Part shown: positions 56,837 to 64,000 of the stretch, in pieces
Numbering within the stretch: position 1 is the stretch's first letter
Layout of the letters: each line of letters starts with the position of its first letter
Assembly: GCF_000018865.1 (NCBI RefSeq)
Contig: NC_010175.1
Coordinates: 2,418,001 to 2,482,000 of the forward strand
DNA from: Chloroflexus aurantiacus J-10-fl
GTDB lineage: Bacteria; Chloroflexota; Chloroflexia; Chloroflexales; Chloroflexaceae
DNA: 64,000 bases
Reading direction: 5' to 3'
Program-made: the position numbers and the translations under genes
Notes under the pieces: model-generated
Databases searched by the model: none
Seen by the model: only the letters and a program-made list of their open reading frames with translations
Told to the model about the DNA's origin: nothing

Positions 56837-58009
56837 ATGTCTAGTGCCAAACACGCCGTGATCCTGGTTGCCGGTGCTTCGACCCGCACGCGCCCGTTGA
56901 CCGACCAGCGTCCGAAGCCGCTGATTCCGCTGCTCGGTAAGCCGTTGCTGGCCCACATCCTCGATGAACTGGTCGGGCTGGTGGAACGGGTGACGCTGGT
57001 GGTTGGCTATCGCGCCGATCAGATTGTCGCGACCTTTGGTGAAACATACCGTGGTATGGCAATCCGTTATGTATACCAGACGACCATCAACGGCACGGCG
57101 GGCGCGTTGCTGGCGGCGGCACCGATTGACGAGCCGTTTTTTCTGTTGTACGGCGATAATCTGATTGATCGCGCCGATGTAATCGGGGTCGGTCAGTTCC
57201 GCTACGCCCTGGCCGGGCTGCGCCTGCCCGATCTGCGCTCGTTTGGTGTGCTCGATGTCCACGATGGCCTGGTGCAGCGGATCATCGAGAAGCCGACCCA
57301 ACCCCCACCCGATGCCCTTGCCAATCCCGGTATCTACCATTTCGATGCCGAAGTCTTTCCGCTCCTGCACCGGATCACGCCTTCCCCACGCGGTGAGCTG
57401 GAGTTGACCGACCTGATTGCGCTGCTGGCTGAACAGCATCCGGTGGCCTGCCACGTCTGTACCGGGCACTGGCTGCCGGTCGGCACCCCGTGGGAAGCGC
57501 TCCTGGCCGCCCGTTTTCTGCTGGCGCGGCAGGCCCACACGCAGCCCCTGCCGCAGATCGCGCCGAATGCCCACATCGCTCCCCAGGCCGATCTGGAAGG
57601 GTCAGTCGTGGTGAGCGACGGAGCATCCATCGATCAGGGTGCCCGCATTGTTGGCCCGGCCTGGATCGGGCCAGGCGCAGTGATCGGGTCGGGTGCGCTG
57701 ATTATTGCCTCGGTGATCGAAGCCGGCGCCACGATTGGGGCCGAAGCAATGATCGGTGGCTCGGTGATCGGTGCCCAAACAGCAGTTGGTGCTCAGGCGT
57801 CGATCAGTCACTCCTGGCTTGATGAACGGGTGCAGATCGGCTATCAGGCTGTGTGCCAGGCCGCTGAATACCGCGATGCGCCGGTCAACGTCGTTGTCAA
57901 TGGCTTGTTGACAGAAGATGACCTGATCACCCGTGGGGTGGTGGTTGCTGCTGGGGTAGCGATTGCCCCGCAGAGCGTGATTGCCGCAGGGAGCATTGTC
58001 CGTCTGTGA
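56837..58009 (+). CDS. sugar-phosphate nucleotidyltransferase with left-handed beta-helix
   Basis: 390 aa. N-terminal nucleotidyltransferase: AVILVAGASTRTRPLT then RPKPLIPLLGKP, INGTAGALLAA and FLLYGDNLI (metal Asp). C-terminal hexapeptide repeats from about residue 245 (IAPNAHIAPQADLEG, IGPGAVIGSGALI, AGATIGAEAMIG) form a left-handed helix as in GlmU and archaeal sugar-1-phosphate transferases. It makes a nucleotide sugar for glycan synthesis; sugar and base are not determined. The glycosyltransferase at 59.0-60.1 kb may use the product. Confidence 0.87.
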   Translation: MSSAKHAVILVAGASTRTRPLTDQRPKPLIPLLGKPLLAHILDELVGLVERVTLVVGYRADQIVATFGETYRGMAIRYVYQTTINGTAGALLAAAPIDEPFFLLYGDNLIDRADVIGVGQFRYALAGLRLPDLRSFGVLDVHDGLVQRIIEKPTQPPPDALANPGIYHFDAEVFPLLHRITPSPRGELELTDLIALLAEQHPVACHVCTGHWLPVGTPWEALLAARFLLARQAHTQPLPQIAPNAHIAPQADLEGSVVVSDGASIDQGARIVGPAWIGPGAVIGSGALIIASVIEAGATIGAEAMIGGSVIGAQTAVGAQASISHSWLDERVQIGYQAVCQAAEYRDAPVNVVVNGLLTEDDLITRGVVVAAGVAIAPQSVIAAGSIVRL

Positions 58010-58022
58010 CCGATAGCAACCC

Positions 58023-58997
58023 TCACACCGGTTGCCCAAAGACCTCGCTGATGATCTCCTCGATGGGTGGCTCGGCGATGTTGACATCGGCAACCGGTAG
58101 CGCGGTCAACAGCCGGGCACCGATTCGGGTTGTCTCGTTACGCGCAACCTTTAACTCGACCTCCAGTCCATCGCAGCGTTGCACCTCACCGAACTGCGCC
58201 AGCGTCTCGACCGGTACCGGTTCGTGTAAGACAAGGTGAATGATCTTGTGCGGTGCCACCTGCTCGACCATACTCTGGAGATTGCCGTCGTAGAGCAGGC
58301 GCCCGTGATTGATCACAATCACCCGCTTGCAGAGTGCCGTCACATCGGCCATGTAATGGCTGGTGAGCAAGACCGTTGCGCCGTAACGCCGGTTATACTC
58401 GGCCACGAATTCGCGAACTCTGGCCTGCATCGTCACATCAAGCCCAATCGTCGGCTCATCGAGGAAGAGGACACGCGGACGGTGTAACAATGCTGCTGCC
58501 AGCTCGCACTTCATCCGCTCACCCAGGCTGAGCTTACGCACCTGTTTGTTGAGCAGATCACCCAATTCGAGCAGCTCGATTAGCTCGTTCAGCGTCTGCC
58601 GATACTCGTGCTCCGGTACCTCGAAGATGACCCGATTCACCTCGAAGGTCTCGATGGCCGGCAAGTCCCAGAGCAACTGTTGTTTCTGGCCCATCACCAG
58701 CGTAATCTGCTTGAGGAACGCGGTCTGCCGGGCAAAGGGGGTGTATCCCAACACCCGAACTTCGCCCGCAGTAGGGTGCAGCAAACCGGCAAGCACCTTG
58801 AGCGTGGTTGTCTTGCCGGCACCGTTCGGGCCAAGAAAACCCACCATCTCACCGGACTCAATCGTGAAATCAATGCCATCCACGGCTTTGACCGTCTCGT
58901 ACTGACGACGGACAAACGCCCGGATTGATCCCATCAAGCCGGCTTCTTTGCGATGCACCTGATAGTACTTGCGCAGACCGCGAACTTCAATTGACAT
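58023..58997 (-). CDS. ABC-2 type transporter ATP-binding protein
   Basis: 324 aa from the ATG at 58997; the frame also has a TTG at 59006 overlapping the previous stop. Walker A FLGPNGAGKTTT, signature LSLGERMKCEL, Walker B VLFLDEPTIGLD, H-loop LLTSHYM. The family matches ABC-2 type (daunorubicin or polysaccharide exporter) ATPases with a C-terminal extension. The permease genes are not on this side; gene order suggests they may have separated or lie elsewhere. It follows the glycosyltransferase directly (5 bp). Confidence 0.88.
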   Translation of the reverse strand: MSIEVRGLRKYYQVHRKEAGLMGSIRAFVRRQYETVKAVDGIDFTIESGEMVGFLGPNGAGKTTTLKVLAGLLHPTAGEVRVLGYTPFARQTAFLKQITLVMGQKQQLLWDLPAIETFEVNRVIFEVPEHEYRQTLNELIELLELGDLLNKQVRKLSLGERMKCELAAALLHRPRVLFLDEPTIGLDVTMQARVREFVAEYNRRYGATVLLTSHYMADVTALCKRVIVINHGRLLYDGNLQSMVEQVAPHKIIHLVLHEPVPVETLAQFGEVQRCDGLEVELKVARNETTRIGARLLTALPVADVNIAEPPIEEIISEVFGQPV

Positions 58998-59002
58998 TGG
59001 TT

Positions 59003-60055
59003 TCAACCACGTGTGACGGTGAGAAATTGTTCGGCAACCCGCATCCAGTCAAACTGAGCCACATAATCGCGCCCAAACGATCCGTAGCGCCGACGCAACG
59101 ACACATCACCAAGCAGAGTGGTCAGCGCGTCGGCCAGGGCCGCTACGTCAGCGGGCGGCACCAGCAAACCGGCCATACCGTGCGGTACAACTTCCGGGAT
59201 CGCGGCTGCCGTGGTCGCCACAATCGGCAAACTGGCAGCCATCGCCTCCAGAAACACAATCCCAAAGCCCTCCTGCACACTCGGCAGACAGAAGAGATCG
59301 GCCCGGTAGTACCACGACCGCACTTCATCATCAGACGGTAACGCACCGAGAAGCTGACAGGACGCTCCCAAACCGAGCGTGTGGGCCAGAGTTTTCAGAT
59401 TGGCGTGTTCCGGGCCATCACCAATAATGACCAGACGGGCGTCAGGTAGCCGCTGCCGCACCTGCGCAAATGCCCGGATCAGGTCGGCAATATGCTTGCG
59501 CGGGTATTGCCGCGCCACACAGAGAATGGTCTGCCCACCATCACGTGCCACAGGTGCCGGCCATTGCGTCAAATCAATCCCTTCCGGCACCAGCCGAATC
59601 CGCTCCGGCGGCACACCGTAATGGCGGTGAATACTCTGCCGACAATAGTTGCTCGTGGTAATAATCAGTGGTGACTGACGGGCATTCATCCGTTCGAGGC
59701 GCGACAGCAACCAGAGCAAGCGGCGGACATTACCACGTTCGTGTTGCAGCTCTTCAGCGATCACACCCTTAATACTGCACACATAGGGGGTGGTGACGCG
59801 CCCGGCGACAAACACCCCATCAATATCCACCCCCACGATCAGGTCGTAGGGCAGCGTGCGCAGCAGCGCCGGCACGTACAGATTGAACAACAAGCGCCGC
59901 AACGTCAGGTTCGCCGGCCAGGCCACCGGTGGCGCAATCCGGGCCACATGATGACCATGGGCACGCAGAGCGCGTCCCAGCCCGCCAATCGCGGCGGCGG
60001 TACCACTCCCTTCAGCCACGTGCTGAAGCCATGAATCAAGAAAAGCGATGCGCAT
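59003..60055 (-). CDS. GT4-family glycosyltransferase
   Basis: 350 aa. GT-B fold with C-terminal ILCVARQYPRKHIADLIRAF, LVIIGDGPEH, LGALPSDDEVRSWYYRADLF and the E-x7-E region PSVQEGFGIVFLEAMA. It uses a nucleotide sugar, likely for an envelope glycan or glycolipid. It overlaps or abuts the ABC ATPase gene, suggesting a synthesis-plus-export pair. Only a weak ribosome-binding site (GAGAAA) precedes the ATG. Confidence 0.88.
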   Translation of the reverse strand: MRIAFLDSWLQHVAEGSGTAAAIGGLGRALRAHGHHVARIAPPVAWPANLTLRRLLFNLYVPALLRTLPYDLIVGVDIDGVFVAGRVTTPYVCSIKGVIAEELQHERGNVRRLLWLLSRLERMNARQSPLIITTSNYCRQSIHRHYGVPPERIRLVPEGIDLTQWPAPVARDGGQTILCVARQYPRKHIADLIRAFAQVRQRLPDARLVIIGDGPEHANLKTLAHTLGLGASCQLLGALPSDDEVRSWYYRADLFCLPSVQEGFGIVFLEAMAASLPIVATTAAAIPEVVPHGMAGLLVPPADVAALADALTTLLGDVSLRRRYGSFGRDYVAQFDWMRVAEQFLTVTRG

Positions 60056-60200
60056 TGATGTTTCTCGCCCTTGCTATCAGGGCAGGCAAGCGTAGTCAAA
60101 GCATTCCGCTTAGGAGTATATCACAGAACGCCTGTCACATCACGGCAATGCGTGTGTACAGCATCTCATAGCAATCACGGTATCATCTCTATGATGATTG

Positions 60201-60517
60201 CAGCCATCATCTGGCAGCGCCCATCCTCTTCGCGCCGGGTAGCCAGGCCTGTGCCTGCTGCCCGGCCCGTCAAACAGAGAGGACTGAAGGCGCCATGAAA
60301 CACCCGTATCGCCGGTGCGGAAGCCTTACTCCCGCACCCGGCCTGCTCCGTAGCCGATGCGCGTGGTACGTACCGGCTTTCGCTAAAAACCGGCACTCCC
60401 TGCGATCAACACAGTATCTTCTCTTTGGCTGGTCGCAGCCATCATCTGGCAGCGCCCATCCTCTCCGCGCCGGGTAGCCAGGCCTGTGCCTGCTGCCCGG
60501 CCCGTCAGACAGAGAGG
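60201..60517. repeat. 82-bp direct repeat pair with hairpin spacer
   Basis: Copies at 60201-60282 and 60436-60517 (offset 235) differ at about two positions; both include CAGCCATCATCTGGCAGCGC and GCCCGGCCCGTCARACAGAG. The 153-bp spacer holds a GGTGCGG/CCGCACC hairpin near 60310 resembling the dispersed hairpin family. No gene in 60056-60534. Confidence 0.8.
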
Positions 60518-60534
60518 GTTTGATAGCGCGAACG

Positions 60535-61767
60535 CTAAGCAGTTGCCAGCTCGCGCAACACCGCCAGGAACCTGTCAACCTCTTCCGCAGTATTGTAATG
60601 AACAAGGCCAACCCGTACCATCCCACCGAGTGGCTCAACGCCCAACCGTTCACTCAAACTAAGCGCATAGTAATTGCCGTCCCAGACAAAGATGCCACGT
60701 TGAGCCAGCGCAGTTGCTACTTCGCGTGGTGAGCGGTTGGCCAGGCGGAACGAGATGGTTGGGGTGCGCTGACCGAACCGTTCTGGCTCGCGAATCCCGT
60801 AAAAGGTCAGACCGGGAATAGCGAGCACGCCTTCGATAAGCTGTTCGGCCAGCGTGCGTTCATAGGCAACAATCCGGTTCATCGCCTGCACCAACGCAGT
60901 ACGCCGGTCGGGTGCCGGTTGACCCAGTCTGGCCAGATAGTTGACGGCGGCGGTCACCCCTGCCAGCCCCTCGTGATTTTGCGTGCCGGTCATCCAGCGT
61001 TCGGGAACGGTATCGGCTGCCGGACGAACTTTGTACGGCTGGAAGCGTTGCAGATGCTCGCGTTTACCGTAAACAACACCAACGTGAGGGCCGAAAAACT
61101 TGTAGACACTACAGGCCAGAAAATCACAGTCAAGTCCTTTGACATCAATCGGGCCGTGCGGCGCGTAATGAACAGCGTCAACAAAGACCAGTGCCCCCAC
61201 CCGGTGTGCCCATTCGACAATCTGGGGAATATTGTTGATGGTACCAACCGCATTGGAAGCATACCCCACTGCGACCAGCTTCGTGCGCGGCCCGATCAGC
61301 GCCGCCATATCGTCCATCGCCAGCGTACAATCTTCCGGGTCAATATCCACCTCACGAATCACAACCCCACGCTCGCTCAGTGCTCGCCAGGGGGCAACGT
61401 TAGCATCGTGATCCAGGCGAGTAACCACGATTTCATCGCCGGGCTGCAACACCCGTCCAATCGCCCGACTCAGGGCAAAAGTCAGCGATGTCATATTTTG
61501 CCCAAAGAAGACCTCATCGGGATCGCACCCCAGCAAATCGGCCATTGCCGCGTGAGCTTCGGCAATCACGGCATCGGTGCGTTGACTGGTGATAAATGCA
61601 CCGTGCGTATTGGCATTACTATGTGCCAGGTAATCACTAATCGCATCAATAACCGTTTGCGGAACCTGCGTACCGCCAGGACCATCGAAAAAGATAGCCG
61701 GCTGCCCGGCAACGGTTTGGCTCAGAGCAGGAAACAGTGGACGAATGGCGTGTGGGTCGAAGTTCAT
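60535..61767 (-). CDS. class V aminotransferase-fold, cysteine-desulfurase-like protein without the catalytic cysteine
   Basis: 410 aa from the ATG at 61767 (GGAGGT four bases upstream). PLP fold: FFDGPGGTQVP, LDHDANVAPWRAL (substrate-side His), VDAVHYAPH and Lys223 in SVYKFFGPHVG, the PLP Schiff-base lysine. The C-terminal loop that in SufS reads GHHCA is GNYYA here, so Cys is replaced by Tyr367. It resembles the VC1184-like subgroup of desulfurase relatives. Activity as a sulfur donor is unlikely; a PLP lyase or aminotransferase-type reaction is possible but unproven. Confidence 0.82.
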   Translation of the reverse strand: MNFDPHAIRPLFPALSQTVAGQPAIFFDGPGGTQVPQTVIDAISDYLAHSNANTHGAFITSQRTDAVIAEAHAAMADLLGCDPDEVFFGQNMTSLTFALSRAIGRVLQPGDEIVVTRLDHDANVAPWRALSERGVVIREVDIDPEDCTLAMDDMAALIGPRTKLVAVGYASNAVGTINNIPQIVEWAHRVGALVFVDAVHYAPHGPIDVKGLDCDFLACSVYKFFGPHVGVVYGKREHLQRFQPYKVRPAADTVPERWMTGTQNHEGLAGVTAAVNYLARLGQPAPDRRTALVQAMNRIVAYERTLAEQLIEGVLAIPGLTFYGIREPERFGQRTPTISFRLANRSPREVATALAQRGIFVWDGNYYALSLSERLGVEPLGGMVRVGLVHYNTAEEVDRFLAVLRELATA

Positions 61768-62066
61768 ACATACCTCCATGCAATGCGGCTCGCACTGATC
61801 ATATCAAATCTTGCGCGATACAGTGCATCCCTGCCCGCCACCGGATATGCGGCGAGCTGTGACGATCCGTACCATTCTTGTAGGGGCGGGTTCAAAACCC
61901 GCTCCTGCGGCCTCCGCTCTTTCCACCACACGCCAAACGTCACTCCTGACACACCGGTCAACGATAACCCCGATACTGCACCAGAACGATGCAGCACCGC
62001 TGACGTGATTAGTAGGGGCACGGCATGCCGTGCCCCCGCGCTACCTGCCACGATAGAACGACCCGC
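61768..62066. other. intergenic with two hairpins of the G/C-rich families
   Basis: 61880-61908 is a GTAGGGGCGGG hairpin with two mismatches; 62015-62036 is a perfect GGGGCACGGCA/TGCCGTGCCCC hairpin, about 30 bp past the minus-strand protease stop and possibly its terminator. No gene. Confidence 0.55.
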
Positions 62067-63341
62067 TCACCTTACCTCTCTGATACGGTCGAGCGCCAGT
62101 GCAATCCACGGATCGGCCTCGAAGCGAAAGCGAGTCCAATCGCTGGACGGTTGAATATCCGGCTGTACACCCTTGCCTTCAAGGTCACTACCATCGTTGA
62201 GGCGAAACACCTCTTGCGCAACCCACAGCCGGGCACCGCCGGTAATCTCATAAGCGTAAATGGTTTCTGTATTACCGGCTGATGGTCGCCCAATGACTGT
62301 AGCCTGAGCCTCTTGCTGTAACACGGCTGCCAGTAGCTCGGCGTATGAGGCAGTACCACGATCAACCAGGATCACCAGCGGCAAACCCCGGAGATCGGGA
62401 TTGCGCGCCGTGACCACCAGTGGTGTAGCTCCTTTGCGACTGATGAACGCACCTACATCACCGGTGACAAAATGACCGAGTAGACCACTGAGCACGTCGC
62501 GCCATCCGCCTGGATTGCTGCGCAGATCGAGGATCACTCCCCGCAGCGGTCGCTCAGCCATCAGCCGTTGTAGCGCCGTTGCTACCTGCTCGTGCATGTC
62601 GTTGACCCACAGCGTACTGATGCCGACGTAAGCCACATCATCGCTCAGCCGACGTATCAGTGGCTCGATACGGCCTTCCACCCGCTCTCGGATCAGTTCA
62701 AGTTCGCGCGAATCACCTTCTGGCTGTACGATCAGCAACCGCACGCTACTCCCCAACGGACCTTCAATTGAACCCAGATTGAATGAAAGGCCATCAATCG
62801 CCACAATGCGATCACGTGGCTGCAAACCGGCCCGGGCAGCCGGACTGTCGGGGAAGACGTGCTGAATCAGCAAGCCGTCGCTTAACGGGAGAGTACTGAC
62901 ACCGATGCCAACCTGCTCTTCACGTCCTCTGGTCAACTGATCTTCGGCGATCACCGCCTGCGGTGGCACAAAACGTGAATGGTCGTCGCGGAGTAGTCTG
63001 ACCATAGCGCTGATGACAGCGAAGAAGGATGCATCATCCTCGGCGGCCAACGCTCGTGCTCCATACTCTGCCCGCACACGTGCCCAATCCACACCGTTAA
63101 AGGTGGGATCAAGGTAGTGTTCGTTGATCGTTGTCCAGACCTCTGTGAAAATTTGCTGCCGTAGCGTCGCGTCAAGCGGTGGTCGCGGTGTCGGTGTTAT
63201 CAACGCTGCGGTCGGTGTTGGTGAGATTGCAGTAGGAGTCGGTGCAGGTTCACGGACTTCCGTTGACGCAGGTGTGCATGCCCACAAGAGCGCACACAGG
63301 AACCATATCGACACCCAGCGAAAGCTCATACGTTCCAGCAT
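62067..63341 (-). CDS. S41-family (C-terminal processing type) protease, lipoprotein
   Basis: 424 aa. Signal with lipobox LLWAC, then a PT-rich linker; an internal ATG at 63329 is an alternative start. A helical region with LLRDDHSRF (His121) leads to a PDZ domain (about 145-235, VGIGVSTLPLSDGLLI...GLQPRDRIVAIDG). The protease core has ILDLRSNPGGW and Ser332 in GTASYAELLA. The usual CtpA lysine 25 residues later is Asn357 (PSAGN), so catalysis would need the Ser-His type of the tricorn branch. It acts outside the membrane, next to a penicillin-binding protein. Confidence 0.85.
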   Translation of the reverse strand: MLERMSFRWVSIWFLCALLWACTPASTEVREPAPTPTAISPTPTAALITPTPRPPLDATLRQQIFTEVWTTINEHYLDPTFNGVDWARVRAEYGARALAAEDDASFFAVISAMVRLLRDDHSRFVPPQAVIAEDQLTRGREEQVGIGVSTLPLSDGLLIQHVFPDSPAARAGLQPRDRIVAIDGLSFNLGSIEGPLGSSVRLLIVQPEGDSRELELIRERVEGRIEPLIRRLSDDVAYVGISTLWVNDMHEQVATALQRLMAERPLRGVILDLRSNPGGWRDVLSGLLGHFVTGDVGAFISRKGATPLVVTARNPDLRGLPLVILVDRGTASYAELLAAVLQQEAQATVIGRPSAGNTETIYAYEITGGARLWVAQEVFRLNDGSDLEGKGVQPDIQPSSDWTRFRFEADPWIALALDRIREVR

Positions 63342-63362
63342 GTATTCAAACCAGCAATTTAC

Positions 63363-64000
63363 TTACTCTAACGCGAAAGCAGCAGCCAATACCTCGCCGG
63401 CCAGCCGGGCAGCTACACCGCTACCTTCGCCACCCTGCTCGATGATGACCGCTACTGCGTAGCGTGGTGTGTCGATTGGGCCGAGCGCGATAAACCAGGC
63501 GTGAGGTGTCGCACCGGGAATATGCTCCGCAGTACCCGATTTTCCTCCCACCGGCCAGTTAACATATTGCGAGATGCTTCGTCCAAAGCCATATTGAGCT
63601 ACCGCAGCCATATAGCTGCGCATGCGATTAGCAGTTTGGCTTGACATAACACGACGCAGGCTATACGGATTGGCCTGCCAGATCGTACTCCCGTCAGGGC
63701 GGGTTACCCGCTGAACGAGGTAAGGTTGCATCATGACCCCATCGTTACCGATAGTGGCTGCGACAAGTGCCATCTGCAACGGTGATACCAGCAGTTGGCC
63801 CTGACCGTAGCCGGTGTCGGCCAACGCACGGGGCTGGTTCAAAAAATCGTCCTGTACAGATAGTAAAGACGGCTTTGAAGGCAGATCGCGCAGGGGCTGA
63901 AAACCATTCGGCAGGCGGTTTGGTGCGAAGATATTAAAGCGTTGTGCAACTTCGGTTAATCGTTCGGCACCGAGGCGCACGGCGTATTGGGCGAAGGCCG
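63363..64000 (-). CDS. penicillin-binding protein transpeptidase (5' end outside window)
   Basis: About 212 codons, open to the right edge; the visible N-terminal side reads AFAQYAVRLGAERLTEV, so the true start lies beyond 64000. Class B/A transpeptidase features: GYGQGQLLVSPLQMALVAA, NDGVMMQPYLV, VGGKSGTAEHIPG (the KSGT third motif), AWFIALGP. The SxxK and SxN motifs must be further upstream. It cross-links peptidoglycan outside the membrane. The protease gene begins 21 bp downstream. Confidence 0.9.
   Translation of the reverse strand, partial: AFAQYAVRLGAERLTEVAQRFNIFAPNRLPNGFQPLRDLPSKPSLLSVQDDFLNQPRALADTGYGQGQLLVSPLQMALVAATIGNDGVMMQPYLVQRVTRPDGSTIWQANPYSLRRVMSSQTANRMRSYMAAVAQYGFGRSISQYVNWPVGGKSGTAEHIPGATPHAWFIALGPIDTPRYAVAVIIEQGGEGSGVAARLAGEVLAAAFALE

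Noticed and set aside
60919-62154. 411-codon plus-strand frame
   Set aside because: Antisense to the desulfurase-like gene and crossing intergenic hairpins; no domain.

Overview
The window looks like chromosomal DNA from a filamentous anoxygenic phototroph of the Chloroflexus type (Chloroflexales). This is inferred from moderately high GC, Pro/Thr-rich extracytoplasmic linkers, FHA-clostripain and DUF72/DUF3352/DUF3267 type proteins, two bicarbonate-uptake systems, and very repeat-rich intergenic DNA. No rRNA or other taxonomic marker is present, so the assignment is tentative. About 43 protein genes and one tRNA-Ser(GGA) are supported. I see no CRISPR array, phage or autonomous IS element.

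Layout. 1-4.1 kb: a minus-strand envelope operon encoding a PP2C-type phosphatase, an LCP cell-wall ligase, a LysM protein, an esterase and a DA1-like zinc peptidase cut by the left edge. 4.3-5.8 kb: an aldehyde dehydrogenase with a strong terminator. 6.5-11.8 kb: an unusual sensory operon of two paralogous solute-binding lipoproteins, a hybrid histidine kinase and a CheY-like regulator, without any permease. 12-16 kb: tRNA-Ser and carB. 17-20.6 kb: a heterodimeric ABC exporter with one degenerate ATP site. 20.9-25.4 kb: a large FHA/transmembrane/clostripain protein followed by a histidine kinase. 26-31.6 kb: a DabA/DabB inorganic-carbon pump with a divergent LysR regulator. 31.9-35 kb: an SMR transporter, an FkbM-like methyltransferase and a STAS membrane protein. 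35-38 kb: a GPH-type sugar symporter divergent from SbtA-SbtB (sodium/bicarbonate transporter and its PII-like partner). 38-45 kb: a YvcK/CofD-like protein, a DUF3267 peptidase-like protein, a glycosyltransferase, a TPR protein and a molybdopterin-binding-like protein. 46-56 kb: a DUF3352 protein, a prolyl-tRNA-synthetase-like protein lacking catalytic motifs, a DUF72 protein, P5C dehydrogenase, a MurF-Alr fusion, an EamA transporter and a dipeptide epimerase. 56-64 kb: an ANTAR regulator, a sugar nucleotidyltransferase, an ABC ATPase, a glycosyltransferase, a class-V aminotransferase fold protein, an S41 protease and a penicillin-binding protein cut by the right edge.

The spaces between genes hold several dispersed repeat families. 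They are a roughly 150-200 bp hairpin element in at least five copies plus a compensatory variant, heptamer (GATAGGA/GATAGAA) arrays that tend to sit at gene 3' ends and supply stop codons, a 223-230 bp MITE-like element in two copies, GTAGGGGCGGG hairpins, and 82-, 136- and 158-bp direct repeats.

The most promising leads are the permease-less binding-protein/kinase operon, the 3'-end heptamer arrays, the co-location of two bicarbonate systems, and several pseudo-enzymes (ProRS-like, the MurF half of MurF-Alr, and a desulfurase-like protein lacking the catalytic cysteine).
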